Source: Burkholderiales bacterium | GTDB taxonomy: Bacteria; Pseudomonadota; Gammaproteobacteria; Burkholderiales; Burkholderiaceae_D | Reading direction: 5' to 3' | Length of the DNA stretch: 36,374 nt | NCBI GenBank assembly: GCA_026399895.1 | Contig: JAPLQC010000026.1 | Location: 1 to 36,374 of the forward strand | Shown: positions 6,738-13,795 of the stretch, in pieces | Layout: each line of letters opens with the position of its first letter | How positions within the stretch are numbered: position 1 is the stretch's first letter | Made by a program: the position numbers and the translations under genes | The notes under the pieces: generated by a model | Databases searched by the model: none | What the model saw: only the letters and a program-made list of their open reading frames with translations | What the model was told of the DNA's origin: nothing

Positions 6738-8031
6738 TTTGGCCCTTGACCCTTTGGCGAAGTTCTTTCAACAAGTAAGATCCTAGCGATGTTCGGAGTA
6801 CGAACTTCTCTCTGGATAAATAGCTTAGTTCTTCCTGATTAAGTGCAATGCCTTGTTCAGCGCACCACAGTATCAACTTAGATTTGCATTTCCCCCCAAA
6901 CAGAAGATAACAAGTTTTGTCATCAAATTGTATGCCTCCATTGAGGTACCTAGCAACACAGTGATTTTTATTAACAAAATTAACGACTAATGTAACGGAA
7001 TTTCTGAGAATCTCCCTAAACCCATTGTAGTCAAAATATTTTGAAATCCCTCTGGCCATAAGAAACGATGAAACAATAAGCTTGCCAAGTTGGGTGTCTG
7101 ATAGTTGAGTAATACCCCCCTGTCTTTTTTCTAGTGCCGTAGAAAGAAGGGTAAACAGTCTTGTCAAGAAATCGATGCGTTCCGTTTCGCCCTCAAAATA
7201 GCTGTCGGCACGAACGATTCTTTGTACGAATTCCTTTCCCTCGTTATCCGTAAGACCTAGAAACTCCATATACGGAGCGGTATCTTCATTGGGTACCAGT
7301 TTGCTCTCATGCCAGGTAGGGAGTGCTGCGGGCTGCCCGGAGGAATTGCTGGTTATTAAATCGATCCCCTCGCCAATCCTGCGGCGCTTCGGTGGCCGCT
7401 CGTCACCCATGTCGGGCAGACTTTCTCCTTGCTGGTTGCTAGTTGTAGGTTGCAGTCTGTTGGTTGTCGGTTGCCGGAAGTCGAATGGCAAATCGAATGG
7501 GGCCTGCGTCGTAACTAATGACCCATATCTCTCAGACCAGAGTGCCGGACTTTGATTTGTCGTTGAAGGCATCGGATGGAAGTGCGTTTGAGAAGCGGGT
7601 GCCACAGTTTCTTGTGGCTGATAGGGCGGAATCGGATACCTTTTCAGTACGGGATACGATGAGGGATAGTTGTTCGCTGGAGGCGCGATCCTAGTAGCGA
7701 TGGGCTGTCGAAACTCTCGCGAGGAAGGTTCTTGGGGCAGTTCTTGAGGAAGTGCTCGCTTGGGAGTGGTGGCGGGCATCCCAGGGATCATCGATGGCCT
7801 CAATGCCGACATTGATGAGGCGCCGGTATCAGATATGCGCGTGACCGCTTTCTTATCGTTGTGCGCAGGATCATACGAACACACGATTGCTTCAATACTA
7901 AATTTTGATGGCGGCTTATAGGTAGGTAGTCTACCTCCGGGTAAAGGTAATCTATCTGGCGGGATATCTAAATCATCACCAACGCCGCTTGGCACACTCG
8001 GGTCGGAGAAACTTGTTTTGCTAACGCTCAT
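6724..8031 (-). CDS. Orphan proline-rich protein with NLS-like basic motif (effector-like)
   Basis: 435 residues with a clear AAAGGTG ribosome binding site before the ATG at 8031. No known family recognised. Residues 1-210 are rich in Pro, Ser, Thr and Gln and look disordered (repeated PxxP, and QPTTN/QPTTS repeats near 188-198). A basic cluster PPKRRRIG at 213-220 resembles a monopartite nuclear localisation signal. Residues 250-435 are better ordered and mainly helical, with cysteines at 358, 374, 382 and 390. There is no N-terminal hydrophobic signal; the Ser/Pro-rich start would fit a type III or type IV secretion signal. Base composition is visibly more AT-rich than the neighbours, suggesting transfer. 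The 3' end overlaps dctP by 14 nt, convergently. A host-directed effector is inference; a phage or mobile-element protein is an alternative. Confidence 0.6.
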   Translation of the reverse strand: MSVSKTSFSDPSVPSGVGDDLDIPPDRLPLPGGRLPTYKPPSKFSIEAIVCSYDPAHNDKKAVTRISDTGASSMSALRPSMIPGMPATTPKRALPQELPQEPSSREFRQPIATRIAPPANNYPSSYPVLKRYPIPPYQPQETVAPASQTHFHPMPSTTNQSPALWSERYGSLVTTQAPFDLPFDFRQPTTNRLQPTTSNQQGESLPDMGDERPPKRRRIGEGIDLITSNSSGQPAALPTWHESKLVPNEDTAPYMEFLGLTDNEGKEFVQRIVRADSYFEGETERIDFLTRLFTLLSTALEKRQGGITQLSDTQLGKLIVSSFLMARGISKYFDYNGFREILRNSVTLVVNFVNKNHCVARYLNGGIQFDDKTCYLLFGGKCKSKLILWCAEQGIALNQEELSYLSREKFVLRTSLGSYLLKELRQRVKGQTKVF

Positions 8032-8201
8032 TTGTTCACCTTTCTATTTTTCAGAGCAAAGGAGCGACTTGTGTTGTGTTAGCTGGCACCGAGTTCCCGA
8101 TCAGGGAGTGGACGGCGCCTTTTTTCTTTGGCAAAGACTCTCGACAATGATAGGATTTCATTGAATCAATTTACTTATCTCCATAACTAAAATCGAAAGC
8201 C

Positions 8202-8582
8202 ATGAGATTACCGCTCCTTCTTTCTCTTCTTGTGCTTGTGCAAAATCCAGCTGCCGCTGAGTGGGTTAAGCTTTCTGAAACAAAGCGCGGTAAGCGTTTT
8301 TTTATTGAATCGAATGAGATCACCATTCAGGGCGACCAGAGAATTGTCATTGAGCTAATCGACAATAAACGACCCGACAGAGATGGTGATCGATCTGTTC
8401 GCGTCGTCCGTGATTATGATTGCAAACAGAAGCGTTACAGAGTGATAACGGCTGCGTACTACAAAACCCCGATGGCAGAGGGTGAGCCGTCGATGTCAGT
8501 TGAGGGCACGATGGGTTGGACTGAGATTGATCCGGATACGCCCGCACGCGCGATTTTGGATCATGTCTGCGCGATTAACTGA
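8202..8582 (+). CDS. Secreted protein resembling surface-adhesin E-like family
   Basis: 126 residues beginning with a signal peptide (LPLLLSLLVLV, cleavage near PAAA-EW). The mature protein is about 105 residues with two cysteines (DYDCKQKR and DHVCAIN), which is the pattern of the 'surface-adhesin protein E'-like domain: a start at Trp-Val, a beta-rich body, one central Cys after an Arg/Asp stretch and one near the C-terminus. These small exported proteins are common in betaproteobacteria, usually with unknown function; the name comes from Haemophilus protein E. It is convergent with the HExxH protein gene 9 nt downstream. Confidence 0.65.
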   Translation: MRLPLLLSLLVLVQNPAAAEWVKLSETKRGKRFFIESNEITIQGDQRIVIELIDNKRPDRDGDRSVRVVRDYDCKQKRYRVITAAYYKTPMAEGEPSMSVEGTMGWTEIDPDTPARAILDHVCAIN

Positions 8583-8591
8583 GGGGTAGGG

Positions 8592-9116
8592 CTATTTATC
8601 GCCTTGCCTGACGCACTCGAGCGTCTTGTGCCAAAACTTCAGGCCCGAGCCACCGTACTCTTCCGGCAGCATCAGCATACTGAGGTGTACCGCCTCAAGT
8701 TCTTTCATGCGGTGGAAATTCATTAAGCCGCGACGGTCCATCTCTTTGTAAGCGACGCAGTTTGCGCCAATCTCACCCAGGCTAGGGTCTTGGGCATGAG
8801 CACATTCGTGGAAGTACACAAAGTCCCAAATCGCTGGGGCACCTTTGGCATTTCTTTTATGGGCTTCGGAGTCAATGATGATGGTCGGCCAACCGCTGGC
8901 ATCTAGCCGTATGACCGCGACCGCTCGTCCGAGCTCGGGATTTCTATCTTCGGGCTTGCGGTAGGAATTCCATATTTCAGTTGCAACCCCTGTCTTGTCG
9001 CCATGAGAAAACTCGCACTGAACCTGATCGCCGTTTGACAGAGGGAAGGCGTACGCCGTGTGCTGTGAAGCGATCAGCGCAGCTATCAATAGCAATGCCT
9101 GAAGAATAGTTTTCAT
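8592..9116 (-). CDS. Secreted zincin-like protein with HExxH motif
   Basis: 174 residues after an AGGAGC ribosome binding site. The signal peptide (ILQALLLIAALIA) cleaves near AYA-FP. The central segment FVYFHECAHAQDPSLGEIGANC contains HECAH, matching the HExxH zinc-metallopeptidase motif, with a Glu 10 residues after it (GEIGAN) that could be the third ligand. Cysteines are spaced along the mature chain (QCEF, HECAH, ANCVA, LECVRQ), suggesting disulfides. The protein is short for a protease, so it could be a minimal gluzincin or a non-proteolytic relative; no specific family named. Location should be periplasmic or extracellular. Confidence 0.6.
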   Translation of the reverse strand: MKTILQALLLIAALIASQHTAYAFPLSNGDQVQCEFSHGDKTGVATEIWNSYRKPEDRNPELGRAVAVIRLDASGWPTIIIDSEAHKRNAKGAPAIWDFVYFHECAHAQDPSLGEIGANCVAYKEMDRRGLMNFHRMKELEAVHLSMLMLPEEYGGSGLKFWHKTLECVRQGDK

Positions 9117-9223
9117 TGCGCTCCTATAGTTGTCTTCGCAGTCACGATCTAGCGAGTTAGTAGCTGTATGCCTAATTCGCTAATTACCAGCCTTGTCTCA
9201 ATCTGTCAGAGTTATTCTGCCTC

Positions 9224-9258
9224 AAAAAAAAGAGCCTACCGTAATGGGTAGGCTCTTT
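9224..9258 (-). terminator. Rho-independent terminator after the PQQ dehydrogenase gene
   Basis: On the minus strand the arms AAAGAGCCTACC and GGTAGGCTCTTT (12 bp, perfect; plus-strand 9229-9240 and 9247-9258) enclose a 6-nt loop, followed by a run of eight T (plus-strand A9224-9231). It starts 25 nt beyond the stop of the dehydrogenase gene. Confidence 0.92.
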
Positions 9259-9282
9259 CGTGGCGAGTAAACTGCTACCCGC

Positions 9283-11019
9283 TTATTTACCCAGCTTGAA
9301 CACCATCACAGTACCGCCTTGAGGAACCATGGTGACCTGAGCGTCGAGTGCATCAATACCTGATTGCATACGCTGCGCATCGATACCCCAGCCTGCTTGA
9401 ACTGCGATGTACTGCTCGCCATCAATTTCAAACGACGATGGCACTGCAGTGACACCTGAAGGCATGTTGTACTCCCACAGAACCTTACCGGTTTTTGCGT
9501 CGAACGCGCGGAAAATCTTGTCGTTCGTGCCGCCGGTGAAGATCAGGTTACCACCGGTGGTGAGCAGCGGCGACCAGATTGGGCGATCAAACTTGTGTAC
9601 CCATGCCAGTTTGCCGGTGTTCAAATCCCAAGCTTGAAGCTCGCCGATCGTGGCTGGCTTTTTACCATCCTTGTAGCGCAAGCTACCGAGCACGCCGTCA
9701 ATTGGGTAGCCGATATAGAGGTCACCTTTTTTGTAGGTGATCTCGTCTGCCTTCGGCAACTCGGAGCACAGGTTGTTGTTAGCAGGGATGTAGAACAGCT
9801 TGGTCTTCGGATTCCAAGCCTCTGGTGGCCAGTCTTTTCCACCCCACAAGGATGGGCAGAAATTCACTGCTTTACCCATGCCAGGTGTGCGCTCTGCGCT
9901 GTAGCTTGGGCGGCCTGTCTTGCTATCAATGCTGGTGAAGACGTCGTTGTGAACGTAGGGAATAGCATTCACAAAATCAATCTTGCCGCTCTGCTGACGG
10001 TCTAGCATCCACAGGTAACCATTACGGCCAGCGTGGATAGCGCCGTTGACTTTGCGTCCTTTGACTTCGGTGTTCACCAAAACTGGTGCGCTGACCTCAT
10101 CCCAGTCCCATGCGTCATTGTGGTGATACTGGTGGTGACCTTTGATATCACCGTTATCAACGTTCAGCGCGACTACCGAGGTGCTGTACAGGTTGTCACC
10201 CTTACGGCCTTCGGTTGGCCATGGTGCAGGGTTACCGGTGCCCCAGTACGCGATATTGTTCTTTGCGTCGTAGGTACCAGTGATCCAGACGCTAGCGCCA
10301 CCCTGTTTGTGGGTGTCTCCAGGCCAGGTGTCACCACCCGGTGTGCCAGGCGCAGCAGTCATGAAGGTGCGCCATGCTTCTTTACCGGTATCTGCATCGA
10401 AGGCTGCTACGAAACCACGCACGCCAGTTTCACCACCCGAAGAGCCGACCAGGATTTTGCCTTTTGCAGCGAGCGGGGCGAGGGTGATGTAGGAGAGGGC
10501 TTTGACGTCACCAACTTCTTTATCCCAAACTACTTTACCGGTGACTGCGTCGAGCGCGATCAGGTGCGAGTCAACTGTTGCAACATACACTTTGTTGCCG
10601 TAGAGCGCGACACCACGGTTGGTGTTATGCAGCATCAGCAAATCAGCTGGGATTTCTTTTTTATAGCGCCAGATTTCTTTGCCGGTCTTTGCATTGAATG
10701 CGATGACCTGTGCATTCGGGGTCGTCACATACATGTAACCATTGTTGACGATCGGCGGTGCTTGGTGACCCTCGGTCACGCCAGTCGCTGAAGACCAAGC
10801 CAAAGTGAGTTTCTTGACGTTGGCGGTATTGATTTTGGCGAGCGGGCTGTAACCCCAACCGCTGTAGTTACCACGGTACATCAGCCAGTTCTTTGCTTCT
10901 GGATTTTCAAGTCGTGCGTCAGTCACTGGGGCATATGGACCCAAGTTGCTGCCCGCTTGGGCTACGACGGCAGTCGCGCCCAAGATGGCTAGCGCCAACG
11001 TTTTTAGTTTGAAATTCAT
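9283..11019 (-). CDS. PQQ-dependent alcohol dehydrogenase-like quinoprotein, lanthanide-type site
   Basis: 578 residues with a GAGGAGG ribosome binding site. Signal peptide (LALAILGATAVV, cleavage near AQA-GS). An eight-bladed propeller is shown by repeated xDxxTGKxxW docking motifs (AFNAKTGKEIW, ALDAVTGKVVW, AFDADTGKEAW, AWDLNTGKLAW, AFDAKTGKVLW). Metal and PQQ residues by family alignment: Glu197 (GGETGVRG), Asn263 (GTGNPAPW) and catalytic Asp305 in NDAWDWD, with an additional Asp307. This DxD pair is the signature of lanthanide-dependent enzymes (XoxF, PedH), whereas calcium enzymes have Ala or Ser at the second position. The vicinal Cys-Cys before xxNRG is absent (Met129-Leu130 in MLHNTNRG). 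There is no C-terminal haem domain, so an external electron acceptor is needed; the upstream Rieske protein is a candidate. Substrate unknown. Confidence 0.9.
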   Translation of the reverse strand: MNFKLKTLALAILGATAVVAQAGSNLGPYAPVTDARLENPEAKNWLMYRGNYSGWGYSPLAKINTANVKKLTLAWSSATGVTEGHQAPPIVNNGYMYVTTPNAQVIAFNAKTGKEIWRYKKEIPADLLMLHNTNRGVALYGNKVYVATVDSHLIALDAVTGKVVWDKEVGDVKALSYITLAPLAAKGKILVGSSGGETGVRGFVAAFDADTGKEAWRTFMTAAPGTPGGDTWPGDTHKQGGASVWITGTYDAKNNIAYWGTGNPAPWPTEGRKGDNLYSTSVVALNVDNGDIKGHHQYHHNDAWDWDEVSAPVLVNTEVKGRKVNGAIHAGRNGYLWMLDRQQSGKIDFVNAIPYVHNDVFTSIDSKTGRPSYSAERTPGMGKAVNFCPSLWGGKDWPPEAWNPKTKLFYIPANNNLCSELPKADEITYKKGDLYIGYPIDGVLGSLRYKDGKKPATIGELQAWDLNTGKLAWVHKFDRPIWSPLLTTGGNLIFTGGTNDKIFRAFDAKTGKVLWEYNMPSGVTAVPSSFEIDGEQYIAVQAGWGIDAQRMQSGIDALDAQVTMVPQGGTVMVFKLGK

Positions 11020-11065
11020 TTTTGTGCCTCCTCGGTTATATGGGCTCTAGGGGGTAAGACCAAAA

Positions 11066-11656
11066 CTAATCTCCAGCTTTGGGCGGGAGGGGTGCTGCAA
11101 TCGAGAGAAACTCTCCGTTAAGTACTAGCGGAATAGCTCTCAGCGCACTTGACGCGGGACCGGCGACAACTTTGGCCCCATCGAAAAGATCAAATTTGGA
11201 AGCGTGGCAATAACAAGCCAGCACGCTTTCTTTCGACATCCAGGTTTTGACGTCGCAGCCTTGGTGCGTACAGATGCTGGAATAAGCCACCACACCTGCC
11301 ACCGATCGCGCGCGCGTCTCTGGTGTCATTTTTTCTTCTGGCAGTCGAATCACGACCATTTTGTTTAGGCGTGATTCTTTTTTCGGTGTGCCGGTCTCTG
11401 CATCAAACGGGAAAGCGAGGATGGGCTTCATCATTTGAATGTCATCCGTGCGCAGCGGCTTGAAGTCAGCTTCCGCGCTCGCATCCACCATCAGTTGCGC
11501 CGCTGGCTGCGCATGCGCGCTACCTGGCGTGAGCGCGATCGGGCTTACTAACCCGGTCGCCATAATGCTGATGACGCGACGGCGGTCAGCATTGGTAGCG
11601 CATGCTAATTCGGGTGGGGATGTCACTTCAGTTTTGTCAAAAATCCGCTGTTTCAT
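11066..11656 (-). CDS. Exported Rieske [2Fe-2S] protein
   Basis: 196 residues. The N-terminal region has a twin-arginine-like motif (DRRRVISIM, residues 25-33) followed by a hydrophobic stretch and AHA, so the folded iron-sulfur protein is probably exported by Tat. The cluster-binding motifs are intact: CTHQGC and CYCHASKFD, with Cys/His pairs as in bc1-type Rieske proteins. The C-terminal sequence FDGAKVVAGPASSALRAIPLVLNG fits the family. No cytochrome b gene is nearby. It ends 46 nt before the PQQ dehydrogenase start on the same strand, suggesting an operon in which the Rieske protein accepts or relays electrons from the quinoprotein. That role is inference. Confidence 0.88.
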   Translation of the reverse strand: MKQRIFDKTEVTSPPELACATNADRRRVISIMATGLVSPIALTPGSAHAQPAAQLMVDASAEADFKPLRTDDIQMMKPILAFPFDAETGTPKKESRLNKMVVIRLPEEKMTPETRARSVAGVVAYSSICTHQGCDVKTWMSKESVLACYCHASKFDLFDGAKVVAGPASSALRAIPLVLNGEFLSIAAPLPPKAGD

Positions 11657-11969
11657 GGTGGTTTTACTTATTAGCGATTAGTTAACTTAGGGCTTTTAAC
11701 TGCTGTTCCGAGGGTCTCCACCTCGGCCGCCCCTTTATAAAAGCATAGTATTCGGAACTCTGAATTCAAGTCAATGGTGCAACTCGGGCAGCCGCTTAAA
11801 TCTTTTCCCCTTTAACGGCGAAAAACATAAAAATATTCAACTGAGATGAGGGAATTCACCAACTCACCCGTCAATCAACTCTTGCTAACCGACCCAGCGT
11901 CATCCCTCGGCGGGGGTATTTCATATTGACTACGCTAACTCGAGTACGCAGTTTGATTAAGTCGTTTGC
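11657..11969. other. 313-bp non-coding region
   Basis: Separates the Rieske start from the end of the acyl-CoA synthetase gene. Apart from the candidate promoter and small hairpin at 11708-11769, I see only AT-rich sequence around 11820-11850 and no ORF with a ribosome binding site, no T-run terminator and no RNA gene. Confidence 0.6.
11742..11769 (-). promoter_or_regulatory. Candidate sigma70 promoter of the Rieske-PQQ dehydrogenase operon
   Basis: Minus strand: -35 TTGAAT (plus 11764-11769), 16-nt spacer, -10 TATGCT (plus 11742-11747), about 85 nt upstream of the Rieske start. The spacer contains the 14-mer GAACTCTGAATTCA (plus 11755-11768) that recurs upstream of the MFS gene. A 6-bp-stem hairpin CCGAGG/CCTCGG lies just downstream in the leader (plus 11708-11726). 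Confidence 0.4.
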
Positions 11970-13544
11970 TTAAGCCGGATGCAGATCAACACCCTCGAGT
12001 GCGTACAAATCCCTTAATGCCCTATGCAGAATCTTGCCGGTTGCCGTGCGCGGCATTTCTTCATCCGAGATAAACGTCACTTTGCTAGGGCATTTGAACC
12101 CTGCCAGACGCTCGCGGCACCACGCACGCAAATCTGATTCGGATAGCAGTTCGTTCTCGTGCAGCACCACGATGGCGCTCACACTTTCGCCCCATTTATC
12201 GTGCGGTACACCGATCACTGCGACATCTTTCACAGCGGGGTGCGCGCCAATCACGCCCTCGACTTCGGAGGGGTAGACGTTCTCGCCGCCACTGATAATC
12301 ATGTTGCTCTTGCGATCAACTAACCAGATGTAGCCATCTTCGTCTCTACGAGCCATATCGCCCACAGAGCACCAAGGGCCTTCAAATGCGAGCGACGTTT
12401 TCTCGTTGTTCTTCCAGTAGCCGTCAAACACATAAGGTGTGAGCGAAAACAATTCGCCAACCTCGCCATCTTTCACTTCTTGACGGTTTTCATCGAGCAG
12501 GCGGATGCGCCCGCTTCCGGCCCATTCTCGGCCTACTGAGCCGAGTTTGGTTAATTGCTCGTCAGGGCGTAGCAAGGTGACCCAGCCAGCTTCGGTCGAG
12601 CCGTATAGCTCATACAGTTGGCCATTTTTGAAGAACTCAAGAATCGCCAATTTTGTGTCGCGGCGTGCGGGTGCTGATGACACCATTAATTTGCACACCG
12701 AGCTGACATCGTATTGCTGTTTAACTTGCTCTGGTAATGCGAGCAGCATGATGTAATGCGTCGGTACCAGCGAAGTGAAAGTAACTTTTTCTCGTGAGAG
12801 TGTTGAGAGCAAAGCTTCAGGGTCAAAGCTTCGACGATCATCGATCACGCAGGTGGCGCCGAGATGAATGAAGGTGCTTGCAAAGTACAGCGAATTCGCA
12901 TGACACATGGGCATGACCATTAAACCCGTATCGCGCTTGCTGAATTGCATTTCGGTGGCCGTCGCCAGTGCGAGTAAATAACTACCTAAGTGGTGTCGAA
13001 TCGCACCTTTAGGTTTGCCAGTCGTGCCCGAGGTATACATCAACGCGCACATGCTATCGGGATCAACCGCGTCGAATGCTGAACTACCAGCAGCCGTGCT
13101 GATTAAGGTCTCGTAGCTGATCCAAGCGGGATTAGGCGCAGCGCCAATCACCACGCATCGAATAGAGGATGATCTTGACGGTACAGATTGCGCCTCGAGT
13201 AGCTCGCAAAACTCAACACCCGCGATAATCGCTCGCACCTCTGCATCACCCAAGATGTACGCCACCTCGGGGCCAGTCAGGCGAAAGTTAATCGGTACCG
13301 CGACCAAACCCACCCGCGCGAGCGCTACATAGATTTCTACCCACTCGACACAGTTGTACGCCAATACTGCGACGCGATCGCCGGCGTGTAGCCCAAGATC
13401 GAGTAAACCTTCTGCCAGTTGCTGCGCTCGTTGGTTTAATTCCGCGAACGTCATGGCGCGGCGCGAATCCCGAGCGGCCAGTTTGTTCGGTGTCAGCGTG
13501 GCATGCGTCGCCACGGCATCAGAGAGGGTAGGTAGTCGGTTCAT
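11970..13544 (-). CDS. AMP-forming acyl-CoA synthetase
   Basis: 524 residues of the ANL superfamily. Motifs in order: the P-loop-like MYTSGTTGKPKGAIRHH (about 170), the A5-type YELYGSTEAGW (about 310), GDMARRDEDGYIWLVDRKSNMIISGGENVYPSEVE (about 390-425, with the hinge Asp and Arg) and the catalytic Lys in PRTATGKILHRALR near the C-terminus. It activates a carboxylic acid to its CoA ester through an acyl-adenylate in the cytoplasm. It is divergent from the TPP enzyme gene (251-bp shared region) and probably activates a substrate for the downstream acyl-CoA genes. Medium- or long-chain, aryl or hydroxy acids are all possible; substrate not resolvable. Confidence 0.92.
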   Translation of the reverse strand: MNRLPTLSDAVATHATLTPNKLAARDSRRAMTFAELNQRAQQLAEGLLDLGLHAGDRVAVLAYNCVEWVEIYVALARVGLVAVPINFRLTGPEVAYILGDAEVRAIIAGVEFCELLEAQSVPSRSSSIRCVVIGAAPNPAWISYETLISTAAGSSAFDAVDPDSMCALMYTSGTTGKPKGAIRHHLGSYLLALATATEMQFSKRDTGLMVMPMCHANSLYFASTFIHLGATCVIDDRRSFDPEALLSTLSREKVTFTSLVPTHYIMLLALPEQVKQQYDVSSVCKLMVSSAPARRDTKLAILEFFKNGQLYELYGSTEAGWVTLLRPDEQLTKLGSVGREWAGSGRIRLLDENRQEVKDGEVGELFSLTPYVFDGYWKNNEKTSLAFEGPWCSVGDMARRDEDGYIWLVDRKSNMIISGGENVYPSEVEGVIGAHPAVKDVAVIGVPHDKWGESVSAIVVLHENELLSESDLRAWCRERLAGFKCPSKVTFISDEEMPRTATGKILHRALRDLYALEGVDLHPA

Positions 13545-13795
13545 AAATCAAAATCGATCGGCGAATAACGCCTCATTCAATGGCCAAATCCTCGCCAATC
13601 AAGGCCAGCCAAGCAATTTAACTGGCTCTGAATACTGAATACAGAGTACAATCATAGTACACTTTATCGAGGGTGCCAACGGTTTATTTGATGCTGCTTG
13701 GGGCTGGGTAGCCGGGCATTAATGGCCCTGAATTCGGCGCTTCCACAGGGTGACGCCCCGCTGGAATTTCTAATTGCTAAACGGTCGGAACAAGA
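13545..13795. promoter_or_regulatory. Divergent regulatory region between acyl-CoA synthetase and TPP enzyme genes
   Basis: The 251-bp gap must hold both promoters. It contains an imperfect palindrome TCTGAATACTGAATACAGA (13627-13645), in which the outer TCTG/CAGA arms match and CTGAATA is directly repeated. Next to it is GTACAATCATAGTAC (13646-13660), in which GTAC flanks a 7-nt spacer. These adjoining dyads are candidate sites for the nearby GntR/FCD regulator (15608). No biochemical support; the assignment is positional. Confidence 0.4.

Noticed and set aside
8085..8125. Terminator or attenuator before the protein-E-like gene (GGCACC...GGCGCC then a T-run)
   Set aside because: The stem contains a mismatch and a weak inner part; the T-run may be chance. 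Not strong enough to list.
10033..10791. Long plus-strand open frame within the PQQ dehydrogenase gene
   Set aside because: Antisense shadow of a clearly conserved gene; no ribosome binding site and no family resemblance.
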